Origin: Bacteroidaceae bacterium
GTDB lineage: Bacteria > Bacteroidota > Bacteroidia > Bacteroidales > Bacteroidaceae
Assembly (NCBI GenBank): GCA_017938245.1
Contig: JAGBBX010000058.1
Coordinates: 32,947-96,946 of the forward strand
Direction: 5' to 3'
Length of the DNA: 64,000 nt
Below are positions 17,096 to 26,506 of this stretch, one piece after another (the first letter of the stretch is position 1; every line of letters begins with the position of its first letter). The position numbers and the translations under genes are program-made. The notes below the pieces were generated by a model. It ran no database searches and was not told the origin of the DNA. It saw only the letters and a list, made by a program, of their open reading frames with translations.

Positions 17096-18463
17096 TCAAT
17101 ATTTGGCTATTCTCTTTATAATCTTAGGAATATCGGTGTTGTCAATTACTCCCTTGAAATTATCGGCTCCCTTACCGATTGCAAAGAGGGGAACGAATGT
17201 CCCCGAGTGATTACCGCTTGCCCACGATACCGCTGCCGCGTGTGATACAAGATATTTTGCTTGGTTGGCGATTCTTATAAGTGCTTTCTCGCGTTTCTCC
17301 TGTGTGTCGGCTGCTGCATAGCTATCGTACAATTTCTTCAGTGTCTCGCTCTGCTCGTCGCTCAGTTGTGCCTCGTCCCAGAGACCCATATTCTCTTTGA
17401 GCAGCGATGCGGTCTCGTCCCAGCCGAGTTGTTTCTCTTTGGCTGCTGCAATGAGAATCTCTTCAAGTTTATCCTCGCTGACTTTTTGTCCCGAGAGGGC
17501 TTTCAGATTCAGTGTGTACGAGCCTTTGAAACCAAGAACTATACCGCCTGTCTCGTGGTCGGCTGTGACGATGATGAGTGTTTCGCCTGGGTGTTGTTTG
17601 TAGAACTCGTAGGCAACCTCGATGGCTGCATTAAAGTCCATTACCTCGTGCATCATTGTTGCTGCATCGTCGTCGTGTGAGGCATAATCAATCTTACCAC
17701 CTTCTACCATAAAGAAGAATCCCTTTTTGCTCTTTTTAGATAGAAAGTCGATACCGGCCTCGGTAATCTGTGCCAGTGTAAGGTCATCGGCTGTGCGATC
17801 GATGGTGTAGGGTATCTGCGTTGCAACCTCTTTCTGGTAGAGCATCATCTTTGCTGCGTTGCTCTTGGTCTTGTAGTCGGCATATCCGCGCGCTATGGCA
17901 TATCCCTGTGCCTCGGCATCCTTATACAACTGCTCGCGCTCGCTGTTGCTGCAGATAGGGTCGCCGCCTGCATAGAAATGATAGTCGGCTGTGAGCATCT
18001 CACGTGCTATCTGAGGATAGTAGTTACGACTCTTCTGATGAGCGTAGAAGGCGCCGGGTGTTGCGTGGTTGATAGGTACGGTGGTCGATAGTCCGACGGC
18101 ATATCCTGCCTCCTGAGCAGCCTTTGCCACGCTGTAGACGGGTGTTCCGTCGGGTGTTACTCCAAGATGTCCGTTGTTGGTCTTGTTGCCTGTTGCAAGG
18201 GCTGTTCCCGATGCTGCCGAGTCGGTTACTCCGTTGCTCGCCGAGAAGGTGGTTACAAAGGCTGTCGAGGGAAACTGTGTGAAACACAACTGTTGAGGGC
18301 GTCCTATTACTCCCTGCATCTCGCCTAAGTAAAGCTCGGTTCCAAGAACGTGCGACGGGCCCATACCGTCACCAATAAAGTAGAATACATACTTTGGGGC
18401 TTTTCCTGCCATTGCTGCTACTGCTACAAATAGCAAAAGCAGTGTAAAAATACTCTTTCTCAT
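17096..18463 (-). CDS. Alkaline phosphatase (PhoA superfamily)
   Basis: 455 residues with a signal peptide (about 1-20). It should hydrolyse phosphomonoesters in the periplasm or outside the cell. It keeps the metal-binding YFIGDGMG (residues 28-35), the nucleophile motif VTDSAASGTA with Ser 82, the ligand motif VTADHETGG, and a late NHSGTFVP histidine. The length fits the family. It is the last gene of a minus-strand run and starts 19 bases after the serpin stop. No Pho box is visible, so phosphate control cannot be argued. Confidence 0.92.
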   Translation of the reverse strand: MRKSIFTLLLLFVAVAAMAGKAPKYVFYFIGDGMGPSHVLGTELYLGEMQGVIGRPQQLCFTQFPSTAFVTTFSASNGVTDSAASGTALATGNKTNNGHLGVTPDGTPVYSVAKAAQEAGYAVGLSTTVPINHATPGAFYAHQKSRNYYPQIAREMLTADYHFYAGGDPICSNSEREQLYKDAEAQGYAIARGYADYKTKSNAAKMMLYQKEVATQIPYTIDRTADDLTLAQITEAGIDFLSKKSKKGFFFMVEGGKIDYASHDDDAATMMHEVMDFNAAIEVAYEFYKQHPGETLIIVTADHETGGIVLGFKGSYTLNLKALSGQKVSEDKLEEILIAAAKEKQLGWDETASLLKENMGLWDEAQLSDEQSETLKKLYDSYAAADTQEKREKALIRIANQAKYLVSHAAAVSWASGNHSGTFVPLFAIGKGADNFKGVIDNTDIPKIIKRIAKY

Positions 18464-18482
18464 ATCTTTATTTGTTAAAAAA

Positions 18483-19724
18483 TTACTCTGTAGGATTACC
18501 GACTTTTCCTATAAACAAGATATTGTCTGTCTGTGTGTCTGTTATCATATAAAGGAAAGGACGGTCGAATTTAAGCTCGATAGGCTCGCTCGTGGGGCGC
18601 ATTGACAAAAGCCCTACCATTACCGATGTTACTGCGGCAGCCTCGGCACCCTTCTCATCTATCCTAAGATAGGTCTTTTGCAGTACGTCGTCGATGTATA
18701 ACAGTGCGTCGCTAATACCTTTAAGGTTGGCACTACTGCCAAAGGCGTCGCTCATCCCCAATGCCGTGAGGCTCTCTTTTAGGCTTGTTCTATATTCGGT
18801 CTTGAAACGCGGAAGGCTCAGATTCACTCTTTGACGTGGGTTGACTCCTTTGCGCAGTGTGTCGTAGTTTGTTGCCAGATGTGCCGCAGCTTCGCTCATA
18901 CTCATTCCTCGACGGGGAAGAATAAACCATACATTGATATTGCTATTCTTTATTGGCATTGATACCATTCTAAGATTCTCGTCCAGGTTGTAGGATGTTG
19001 TCAATGTCTGATGCATCATCTTTACCGTAGTGACAGTCTCGTCGGCTTTGGTAAAGGACTCATCGGTAGTTGCGTTTTTGTTGAACTCCTCTTTCCACGC
19101 TCCTTTAAGGTAAAGGGCGTTTATGAGCAATAGCCTTGTGCTGTTGTCGAGATTGTCGACAATCTTGCTTATTTTGCCGTTGGTGTTCTTGGAGCACCAG
19201 TCGTTTATAATGTTTGCAGTGCTTTCATTGAACGGTACATTGCTTACAAAAGCATTGTGATACTTTTTGTTGTCGGCAATAAACTGCTCCTTTACGCTCT
19301 GTTTCTCATTTACCCATATTGAATTTGCCGAAGTCAGTATTGTTTCACTCTCTTCTAACTGTTGTTTGAAATTCTCTTTCTTGTTCAGTGAGTCGAGACT
19401 CTCGCTGCCGAGTGTCGAGAGAATCTGCTCAAGGGTGCGCTCTTTGGCACCATTGGCCACCATTGCCAGGGCACATTCGGCACTTGCAGGCGAGATACAG
19501 ATATTCTCTTGTGTGTCGTTGTCACAGATATACTCGAAGAGCGAGAAGGCGAAGCCGTTTGGGGTATTATATCTTTTTATTGTCATACTCTTTTTATTCC
19601 CTTGTATTACAACTGTACTGTTGTTGGTTTCCATACTGCCTCCTCGCACAGTATCTGCTGCATCCTTTGCTGTTGCACAGGATGCAAACAGAAGTGTGGC
19701 ATATATCAAGTATTTGATTGTCAT
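18483..19724 (-). CDS. Serpin-family protease inhibitor, putative lipoprotein
   Basis: 413 residues. The leader ends in LLFASC (Cys 16), a lipobox, so the protein is probably anchored in a membrane. The serpin core is clear: NICISPASAECALAM, TANSIW (130-137 region), LLINALYLKGAW, and the signature FDRPFLYMI near 386-394. The reactive loop runs from Glu 357; the hinge EKGAEAAAVTS has the small residues needed for insertion, which argues for an inhibitor rather than a non-inhibitory serpin. Counting 17 residues from the hinge Glu puts P1 at Leu 373 and P1' at Ser 374, suited to chymotrypsin- or elastase-like serine proteases. P14 is Ala rather than Thr or Ser. Confidence 0.9.
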   Translation of the reverse strand: MTIKYLIYATLLFASCATAKDAADTVRGGSMETNNSTVVIQGNKKSMTIKRYNTPNGFAFSLFEYICDNDTQENICISPASAECALAMVANGAKERTLEQILSTLGSESLDSLNKKENFKQQLEESETILTSANSIWVNEKQSVKEQFIADNKKYHNAFVSNVPFNESTANIINDWCSKNTNGKISKIVDNLDNSTRLLLINALYLKGAWKEEFNKNATTDESFTKADETVTTVKMMHQTLTTSYNLDENLRMVSMPIKNSNINVWFILPRRGMSMSEAAAHLATNYDTLRKGVNPRQRVNLSLPRFKTEYRTSLKESLTALGMSDAFGSSANLKGISDALLYIDDVLQKTYLRIDEKGAEAAAVTSVMVGLLSMRPTSEPIELKFDRPFLYMITDTQTDNILFIGKVGNPTE

Positions 19725-19733
19725 ATTTACTTT

Positions 19734-21098
19734 TTAGAATACAAAGCGGGTTAAATCATTGTAGAACGCGAGAATGAAGAGACCAAGCAAGATGAACATT
19801 CCAACCATCTGTGCACGTTCCATAAACTTATCGCTTGGCTTGCGGCCTGTAACAACCTCGATAAGCAGGAAGAGTACGTGTCCGCCATCGAGTGCAGGGA
19901 TAGGCAGAATATTCATAAAGGCAAGGATGAGCGAGAGCATCGCTGTCATATTCCAAAAAAGATACCAGTTCCAGGTGGGAGGGAACATACTGCCTATTGT
20001 GCCGAACATTCCGACCGACTTTGCACCCTCGGCCGAGGCGAGATACTTGAAATCGCTGACATAACCTTTGAGAACGTTGCAGCCATACACAATACCTGCG
20101 GGGAACGACTCGAAGAAACCGTACTCTTTGGTGATTGTGGGATAGTCGGGGATTCTGAAGTAAATGCCTAATATTTCCACTGTATCTACCTTTGCCGATA
20201 GGGTGGTGAGGCTGTCGCGCATAACTGTCACAGTCAGTTCCTTAGTGCCATTCTCTTGTAACTCTCGTAGCACTGTATTTACCTTATAACTTGTCTGTGC
20301 CTCTTTGCCGCAGATGCTTATAATCTTATCGCCTTTCATCATTCCCAACGCTTCGGCTGCTGTTCCGGTAACCACGCTGTCGACGACACTTGGTGTGAGG
20401 AATTGCATAAATGGCTCCTCCTTGCCCATATCGAGCAGTCCGAACTCCTCGGGAATAGAGATATTTGTCTCTGCTCCGTCACGAAGCACTGTTACCTGAC
20501 GGCTGTCGGCAATGGCGCGTAAGAGGTCTACGTCGCGTTTGTGCACATCTTTACCATCGACACGCAACATAATATCGCCATCCACAAATCCCAACTGTTT
20601 GGCCTCTTGGTTAAACTCCATACCATATTTGGCCTTCTGAATATCGGTGTAGCTTTCGCCCCAGGTGAAAAGTATCATACTGTAGATGAGCAGTGCAAGG
20701 ATGAAATTGAACATCACACCACCAATCATAATCAGCAGACGTTGCCAGGCCGGTTTTGCACGGAACTCCCAGGGCTGTACGGGCTGCTGCATCTGCTCGG
20801 TGTCCATAGACTCGTCTATCATTCCCGATATCTTGCAGTAACCACCCAATGGTATCCATCCGATGCCATATTCGGTATCGTCTTTTGTGGGGGGAAGCTT
20901 TATGAGTGCTTTATCCTCTTTCTTGCTCAGTCTCGAGGGTATCATAAAGAGCGAGAAACCCCAATCGAAGAATAGGTAGAATTTCTCTACTCTCACCTTG
21001 AATATCTTCGAGAACAGATAGTGACCAAACTCGTGTATAAGTATCAGCAGACTCAATGATAGAATCAGTTGAAGCGCACGTATGAAAAATATCTCCAT
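19734..21098 (-). CDS. rseP: RseP-type site-2 zinc metalloprotease
   Basis: 454 residues, an inner-membrane protease that cuts within transmembrane segments, classically of anti-sigma factors and leftover signal peptides. The first membrane helix carries LIHEFGH (HExxH, His 22-His 26), and the C-terminal part has NILPIPALDGGHV, the third zinc ligand region. One or two PDZ-like segments lie about 205-300. It sits directly after dxr, as in many bacteria, with 39 bases between, and 9 bases before the serpin gene. Confidence 0.93.
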   Translation of the reverse strand: MEIFFIRALQLILSLSLLILIHEFGHYLFSKIFKVRVEKFYLFFDWGFSLFMIPSRLSKKEDKALIKLPPTKDDTEYGIGWIPLGGYCKISGMIDESMDTEQMQQPVQPWEFRAKPAWQRLLIMIGGVMFNFILALLIYSMILFTWGESYTDIQKAKYGMEFNQEAKQLGFVDGDIMLRVDGKDVHKRDVDLLRAIADSRQVTVLRDGAETNISIPEEFGLLDMGKEEPFMQFLTPSVVDSVVTGTAAEALGMMKGDKIISICGKEAQTSYKVNTVLRELQENGTKELTVTVMRDSLTTLSAKVDTVEILGIYFRIPDYPTITKEYGFFESFPAGIVYGCNVLKGYVSDFKYLASAEGAKSVGMFGTIGSMFPPTWNWYLFWNMTAMLSLILAFMNILPIPALDGGHVLFLLIEVVTGRKPSDKFMERAQMVGMFILLGLFILAFYNDLTRFVF

Positions 21099-21137
21099 TT
21101 TCTTTTATATCTTTTTTTTGTTTAAAATTATAGGTTG

Positions 21138-22298
21138 TTAAATCCAATTATCGGCCATTTTGCGAACCTCGGCATCGGTAGCAATATAATCGTCAAGTGT
21201 GGGCTTGATAGTGAAGTTTGCACTTTGCATTGCACGCTCAATTATTCGGCTCATATCGGTGAACTTTATGCGGTCGGCGAGGAATGCTGCAACGCACACC
21301 TCGTTGGCGGCATTCACCACGCAGGGCATATTGCCTCCCATTGCCAATGCATCGTAGGCGTGGCGCAGGTTGGGGAAAAGCTCAAGGTTGGGCTTTTCGA
21401 ATGTAAGTTCGCCCAGTTTACCAAAGTCGAGTCGCTCAAACGATGAACCGAGGCGCGTGGGATAGGAGAGGGCATACATTATCGGCAGGCGCATATCGGG
21501 TATACCGAGCTGTGCCTTTACGGCACCATCGGCAAACTGTACCATAGAGTGTATCACCGACTGTGGGTGAACAACTACCTCGATGTCCTTTGCCTCGATG
21601 CCAAAGAGCCATTTTGCTTCCATCACCTCGAAGCCTTTGTTCATCATTGTGGCCGAATCGATGGTTATCTTGGCGCCCATACTCCAGTTGGGGTGCTTTA
21701 GTGCCTGCTCTTTTGTCACCTTCTCCAATTGCTCGGCAGTGAATGTGCGGAAGGGGCCTCCCGAGGCGGTGAGAATCAGTTTCTCAATGCGGTTGTGTTC
21801 CTCTCCGGCAAGGCATTGGAATATTGCCGAGTGCTCCGAATCTACAGGCATAATGGGCACTTTATATTCGTTTGCCAAACGTGTGATAAGTTCTCCTGCT
21901 ACCACCATTGTCTCTTTGTTGGCAAGAGCAATGGCTTTACCCGCCTTGATAGCCTCTATCGTGGGGCGCAGTCCCGAGAATCCCACCATTGCTGTTACAA
22001 CAACGTCAATGGGTTCCGATTGAACAATCTCGCAAATGGCTTCGTATCCTGCATATACTTTTATCGGTAGGTCGGCAAGTGCATCTTTAAGTTTCTCGTA
22101 TTTTGTCTCGTCGGCAATTACAACAGCCTCGGGGGTGAATTTGCGTGCCTGTTCAATTAGCTCATCTACACGGCTTCCGGCTGTCAGAGCATATACCTCG
22201 AAACATTCGGGGTGTTCTTCCACTACTTGTAGTGTCTGTGTGCCTATTGAGCCGGTAGAACCTAATATCGCAATTGTTCTCTTGTTTTCTGTGTTCAT
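21138..22298 (-). CDS. dxr: 1-deoxy-D-xylulose 5-phosphate reductoisomerase
   Basis: 386 residues. It makes 2-C-methyl-D-erythritol 4-phosphate from DXP with NADPH in the non-mevalonate isoprenoid pathway. It has the NADPH loop LGSTGSIG (residues 12-19), the NKETMV motif, the metal/substrate motif MPVDSEHSAIFQ and the flexible loop SGGPFR. The length is standard. It lies between the M23 gene and rseP in a cell-envelope operon, which fits the need for undecaprenyl lipid carriers. Confidence 0.96.
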   Translation of the reverse strand: MNTENKRTIAILGSTGSIGTQTLQVVEEHPECFEVYALTAGSRVDELIEQARKFTPEAVVIADETKYEKLKDALADLPIKVYAGYEAICEIVQSEPIDVVVTAMVGFSGLRPTIEAIKAGKAIALANKETMVVAGELITRLANEYKVPIMPVDSEHSAIFQCLAGEEHNRIEKLILTASGGPFRTFTAEQLEKVTKEQALKHPNWSMGAKITIDSATMMNKGFEVMEAKWLFGIEAKDIEVVVHPQSVIHSMVQFADGAVKAQLGIPDMRLPIMYALSYPTRLGSSFERLDFGKLGELTFEKPNLELFPNLRHAYDALAMGGNMPCVVNAANEVCVAAFLADRIKFTDMSRIIERAMQSANFTIKPTLDDYIATDAEVRKMADNWI

Positions 22299-22322
22299 AG
22301 TTATGTATGTGTCTGTGTTATT

Positions 22323-23252
22323 TTAGAATGCTATATAAATATTGGGGTCAAGTGCTACGCCTCGATGCCATAGCTCAAGGTGCAGATAGGGCTTCGAGTG
22401 TGTATCGTTGCAGTTCTCCTCGTTACTCTCTTCGTTTTCTTCTATTGCATTATCGCTACCGAGTATTGCAATTACATCGCCTGCTGTAACCTTGTCGCCA
22501 ACCTTCTTTAGCAGTCGGTAGCAACTGCGGTACACCGATACAAGCTCTTCGTTGTGTTGCAGGGCTATTGTGTAGCCGTCGTTGGCTGTGTAGTCGCTCA
22601 TTATCACCGTGCCGTCCCAAATGGCAAGAACACTCTCGTTGGGGTTCTCGGCAATATCTACTCCGTAGTGACCCTCTTTGGGGTTAAAGTGTTTAATGAG
22701 CATTCCCCGTGTCGGGCGATGGAAACTTATTCCTTGCAGTGTGCCCACATTGCTTGCGTGCGAGATAAGGTTATAGCGCTCGTGTTCCTCGTACTCTTTT
22801 GCAAACTCCTGCTCAAGAGGGGTGGCATCAATGGGGTAGTCGGTGGCGTATGTATAGGGCAGTGTGTCGCCCTTCGCCGTTGTGTCGATGCCGGCCTCTA
22901 TACGTCCTTCGAATATGGCTTTTACATTGCTTATGTATCGCCCCTGTTTGTCTACCTCGTTTTTTAGTGAATCTATTGTGAGTGCATAGGTTACGAGTTT
23001 CTCGCGTGTGCGGTCGCCGGCATATCCCGGCAGATACTCGACGACGGGTGTAAAGACAAGAATAAGATATACGACACCTATTACTAAAAGCAGTGAAAAG
23101 AAAAGCGATAGAATTACCCATAATGGCGATACGTAGAAACCGAACGCATTCTCATACTTGCTTTCGTTGTGTATGGTCAGCCTGTACTTACGTGTGAGGC
23201 TGCTTCTGAGTACCCTCTTTTTTTTGTTCTTGTTCTCTTTTTCGTTCTCCAT
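22323..23252 (-). CDS. Membrane-anchored M23 family (LytM-like) protein
   Basis: 309 residues with a Lys/Arg-rich cytoplasmic start, one membrane helix at about 45-70, a coiled segment (about 80-115), then an M23 domain (about 170-300). The expected zinc motif H-x-x-x-D is seen as HYGVDIAE and the late motif as HLELWHRG. These resemble the Bacteroidales M23 proteins that may act in wall remodelling or as activators. It lies between rimM and dxr, 6 bases from rimM. Whether it is an active peptidase is less certain than the fold. Confidence 0.85.
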   Translation of the reverse strand: MENEKENKNKKKRVLRSSLTRKYRLTIHNESKYENAFGFYVSPLWVILSLFFSLLLVIGVVYLILVFTPVVEYLPGYAGDRTREKLVTYALTIDSLKNEVDKQGRYISNVKAIFEGRIEAGIDTTAKGDTLPYTYATDYPIDATPLEQEFAKEYEEHERYNLISHASNVGTLQGISFHRPTRGMLIKHFNPKEGHYGVDIAENPNESVLAIWDGTVIMSDYTANDGYTIALQHNEELVSVYRSCYRLLKKVGDKVTAGDVIAILGSDNAIEENEESNEENCNDTHSKPYLHLELWHRGVALDPNIYIAF

Positions 23253-23258
23253 AGGATG

Positions 23259-23762
23259 TTATATAAGCCCTTCGGGGAGGTTGAATACAATATGTCGTCT
23301 CTTGTGGTCTATGTTCTCGATAAACTCCTCTTGTGCAGGGATAAGTATCTCTTCGGCTCCACGTTCTACCACAAAGAGCGTGTTTATTGTGCTGTCGTCG
23401 ACGTCAATAATACAGCCCAGCGTTCCAATATTGGTATCTTCGGCAGTGAATCCTCGAAAATAGCTCCAGCTGTAGTTGTCGCTCTCCTCTATCCACTCGC
23501 GTGGGATAAATACCTCGCGGTTGGTTAGGAAACGTACATCGTCGGCACTGTTCATCCGTTCTACTTTAACTATGAGAGTGTCGTTGTTCTTGCTTTTTTT
23601 GTAATCGAAGAAGAATGGAACCAATATGCCGTCAATCTCCACTGCAACAAAATCACACTCGTCGCCCAGGGTGAAACTGTCGCCTAAAAGTCCTATTTCA
23701 CCTTTTGTGCCGTGAGGCTTAAGGAATTTTCCAAAGTATGTAAAATCGTCTCTTTTTAACAT
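23259..23762 (-). CDS. rimM: Ribosome maturation factor RimM
   Basis: 167 residues. It helps 30S maturation by binding uS19. It starts with the conserved YFGKFLKPHGTKGEIGL stretch (RimM N-terminal barrel), and the C-terminal part (about 95-165) forms the PRC barrel, with IGTLGCIIDVDDSTINTLFV. The length is typical. It follows murA by 11 bases. Confidence 0.92.
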   Translation of the reverse strand: MLKRDDFTYFGKFLKPHGTKGEIGLLGDSFTLGDECDFVAVEIDGILVPFFFDYKKSKNNDTLIVKVERMNSADDVRFLTNREVFIPREWIEESDNYSWSYFRGFTAEDTNIGTLGCIIDVDDSTINTLFVVERGAEEILIPAQEEFIENIDHKRRHIVFNLPEGLI

Positions 23763-23773
23763 TGTCGTTGTTC

Positions 23774-25078
23774 TTATGAACGGGTTATTTTTGCACCAAT
23801 CTGATTGAGTCGCTGTTCAAGATTCTGATAGCCTCGGTCAATTTGGTCTATATTGTCAATGCGACTTTGTCCCTCGGCGCTCATTGCGGCTATAAGCAGC
23901 GCTATTCCGGCACGAATGTCGGGCGAACTCATCGAGCGCGGGCGCAATTTAAACTGTCGGTCGTGCCCGATGACTACTGCTCGGTGAGGGTCGCACAACA
24001 GAATCTGTGCTCCCATATCAATTAGCTTGTCGACAAAGAATAGGCGGCTCTCGAACATTTTCTGGTGTATAAGTACGCTGCCTTTTGCCTGAATGGCTGT
24101 TACGAGCAGTACACTCAGCAGGTCGGGGGTGAGTCCGGGCCAGGGGGCGTCGCTGATGCTCATTATAGAGCCGTCGAGGAACGACTCTATTTCGTAATGG
24201 TCTTGCGAGGGGATGAAAATGTCGTCGCCCTGCTGCTCGAAGTATACTCCCAAGCGTCGGAAACTCTCGGGTATAACGCCCAAATTACCAAAAGATACAT
24301 CCTTTATGGTAATTTCGCTCTGTGTCATTGCTGCCATTCCAATGAAACTTCCTACCTCAATCATATCGGGCAGAGCGCGGTGGCGACATCCTCCAAGAGA
24401 TACCACTCCCTCTATTGTGATGAGGTTGCTGGCAATTCCCGAGATTCTTGCGCCCATCTTGCATAGCATACGGCATAGTTGCTGTATGTAAGGCTCACAG
24501 GCTGCGTTATATATCGTAGTAGTTCCCTCGGCAAGGGTTGCTGCCATTATAATATTTGCCGTACCTGTTACCGACGCCTCATCGAGCAGCATATAACAAC
24601 CTTTCAGCTTATCGGCTTTGATACAGTAGATGCCTTTTTCTTCGATATGATGGAATTTGGCTCCAAGCTTCTGCAATCCAAGCAGATGGGTGTCGACACG
24701 ACGACGGCCTATCTTATCGCCTCCGGGAGTCGAGAGCGTGGCACGTCCGAAACGGGCAAGCAGCGGACCTATGAACATTACCGAACCACGCAGACGGGCG
24801 CAGCCCTCGATATATTCATCACTCTCGAGATAATCGAGGTTGATATTGCGAGCCTGAAATGTGTAGCTTCCGGGCCCGTTCTTAGACACAGCAACACCCA
24901 TATTCATAAGTTGCTGTATAAGGTTGTTTACGTCGGCAATATCGGGGATATTCTCTATTGTAACCTCTTCCTCGGTGAGTAGGGTGGCACAAATCTCTTG
25001 AAGTACCTCGTTCTTTGCTCCTTGAGGGGTGATGCTGCCTTGCAGCTTGTGCCCTCCTTCTATAATGAATGATGCCAT
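23774..25078 (-). CDS. murA: UDP-GlcNAc 1-carboxyvinyltransferase with Asp in the fosfomycin site
   Basis: 434 residues. It joins enolpyruvate to UDP-GlcNAc, the first committed step of peptidoglycan synthesis. Lys 22/Asn 23 lie in QGAKNEV and the catalytic Asp region reads SDAPWPGLTPD. In the mobile loop, where most bacteria have PGGC with the Cys that fosfomycin alkylates, this protein has PGGDKIGRRR with Asp 121 (codon at 24716-24718). A Cys-to-Asp change at this place is known to keep activity and confer intrinsic fosfomycin resistance in other bacteria. It is between DUF4290 and rimM. Confidence 0.95.
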   Translation of the reverse strand: MASFIIEGGHKLQGSITPQGAKNEVLQEICATLLTEEEVTIENIPDIADVNNLIQQLMNMGVAVSKNGPGSYTFQARNINLDYLESDEYIEGCARLRGSVMFIGPLLARFGRATLSTPGGDKIGRRRVDTHLLGLQKLGAKFHHIEEKGIYCIKADKLKGCYMLLDEASVTGTANIIMAATLAEGTTTIYNAACEPYIQQLCRMLCKMGARISGIASNLITIEGVVSLGGCRHRALPDMIEVGSFIGMAAMTQSEITIKDVSFGNLGVIPESFRRLGVYFEQQGDDIFIPSQDHYEIESFLDGSIMSISDAPWPGLTPDLLSVLLVTAIQAKGSVLIHQKMFESRLFFVDKLIDMGAQILLCDPHRAVVIGHDRQFKLRPRSMSSPDIRAGIALLIAAMSAEGQSRIDNIDQIDRGYQNLEQRLNQIGAKITRS

Positions 25079-25143
25079 AAATCTCTTTTGTTTGTTGGGA
25101 TAGAGTAGTTATTGAGGTCTGTTCTGTTGGCTATAAATGGCTC

Positions 25144-25752
25144 TTAGAACTTCTTTTTGAATACCTTCTTGCGCTTGGGGATATTGCGACCCTGATAGTC
25201 GTTCTTTGTTCCACCTAAACGTATCTCGCCTTCTGTAATATCTATCTTTCCTTTTGAGTAGACGCGCAGGTCGTCGAAAATGCGCTTGTCCTCTACGCCA
25301 TCTTTGTTCCAGGTGATGTAATTCTTCTTCATCTGGATGAGGATGAGCTCAATCAGTCGGTCGCGTTCCTCGCCATCCTCCAATGTGCAGGCGTGTTCAA
25401 TCATAGCTTCGATAATGCGACCATAGTGACGGTGGCTGATTTCGCCTTTTTGATAGGGTATGCGTGTGGGCGGCTCGGTGAATTTCTCCTCCTTGATAAC
25501 CTCGACAGGGTAGTCTATGTCAAGCGCAAACCCCGACATTATGGCAAGGTGGTCCCATAGTTTCTGCTTGTAGTTGGGAAGCTCGTTTCTTAGATTGGGG
25601 AACATACTGCTCATAATCTGTACTATTGTTTCGGCGCAACGCTGACGCTCGTTGCGGTCCTCTATTGTCATTGCGTGGTCGACCATCTTCTGTACCGAGC
25701 GGCCATACTCGGGCAGGGGCAGTCTCTTTTGCTTGGTGTTATATTCCATCAT
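25144..25752 (-). CDS. DUF4290 protein
   Basis: 202 residues. The start EYNTKQKRLPLPEYGRSVQKMVDHA is typical of DUF4290, a family limited to Bacteroidetes and of unknown function. The protein is helical and ends in a strongly basic tail (GRNIPKRKKVFKKKF). There is no signal peptide, so it is cytoplasmic. It usually sits next to murA and rimM, as here. Two adjacent ATG codons open the gene; the second (25749) is equally possible. Confidence 0.85.
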   Translation of the reverse strand: MMEYNTKQKRLPLPEYGRSVQKMVDHAMTIEDRNERQRCAETIVQIMSSMFPNLRNELPNYKQKLWDHLAIMSGFALDIDYPVEVIKEEKFTEPPTRIPYQKGEISHRHYGRIIEAMIEHACTLEDGEERDRLIELILIQMKKNYITWNKDGVEDKRIFDDLRVYSKGKIDITEGEIRLGGTKNDYQGRNIPKRKKVFKKKF

Positions 25753-25772
25753 AGCTATTCAGAACTTGCTTT

Positions 25773-26465
25773 TCAGATTAATTTTTTTGGTTGTGTGGCA
25801 ATAAAGTCTTTCAGATAGAAAGGCTCGAAATAGGCTATATCCTCGAAACGCTCGTCAAGGAAAGCTCGCTCGGCAAGGGGCATCATCCATTTTGCCAATG
25901 GATTGCGGTGTCCGTCGAGGAAACGGGCGTTGGGGTGCTTGATAATCTCTTTACACTTCTCGGCTCCGTTGCCAAAGAAATATACGGGTGCGCGGTCGAG
26001 GTACTCGGCAAAACTGTCACTCTCGACGACTACTGCGCTTGTGGGCATTATTACGCATAGGGCGCGGTCGTAGACGGTGGCATAAACCTCGGTGCGACGT
26101 GCATCTATCATCGGACAGAATAGTGCCTCGTCGGGTATTTCGTCGTTGAAAAGAACGGGTACACACATAATAGCAGTGGTGGGCAATGCTATAAGGGGTA
26201 TGTTGCGCCCATAGCACACTCCTTTGGCTGTCGACGATGCTATTCGAAGGCTGGTGTAAGAGCCTGGGCCGCAGCTAAGCGCTACTGCTTCAATTTTTCG
26301 TCCTCTCTCATCGGCATACGATATTGCCTCCTCGACAAAGGGTGCAAGAACTTTTGCGTGTGAACGTTCTTCACTATTCTTTCTTTCAAAAAAAACATCG
26401 CCATCTTCGCTCAGTGCAACTGAACAAATTTCGGTAGATGCCTCAATATGTAGAATTACTGCCAT
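25773..26465 (-). CDS. tsaB: tRNA threonylcarbamoyladenosine biosynthesis protein TsaB
   Basis: 230 residues. TsaB supports TsaD in making t6A37 in ANN-decoding tRNAs. It begins ILHIEASTEICSVALSEDG, the nucleotide-binding ASKHA start, and has VALSCGPGSYTSLRI, the family hallmark. It is the first gene of the minus-strand envelope/maturation run and is divergent from yicC across a 195-base gap holding the promoters. Confidence 0.93.
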   Translation of the reverse strand: MAVILHIEASTEICSVALSEDGDVFFERKNSEERSHAKVLAPFVEEAISYADERGRKIEAVALSCGPGSYTSLRIASSTAKGVCYGRNIPLIALPTTAIMCVPVLFNDEIPDEALFCPMIDARRTEVYATVYDRALCVIMPTSAVVVESDSFAEYLDRAPVYFFGNGAEKCKEIIKHPNARFLDGHRNPLAKWMMPLAERAFLDERFEDIAYFEPFYLKDFIATQPKKLI

Positions 26466-26498
26466 AGTTTTATATTCTTATAGTTTGTTTGCAGATTG

Positions 26499-26506
26499 CA
26501 AAAGTA
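26499..26506 (-). promoter_or_regulatory. -7 element for the tsaB operon
   Basis: Minus-strand TACTTTTG, a perfect TAnnTTTG match, lies 34 bases upstream of the tsaB start. The upstream 20-base position has only AT-rich sequence, no clear TTTG. Confidence 0.6.
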
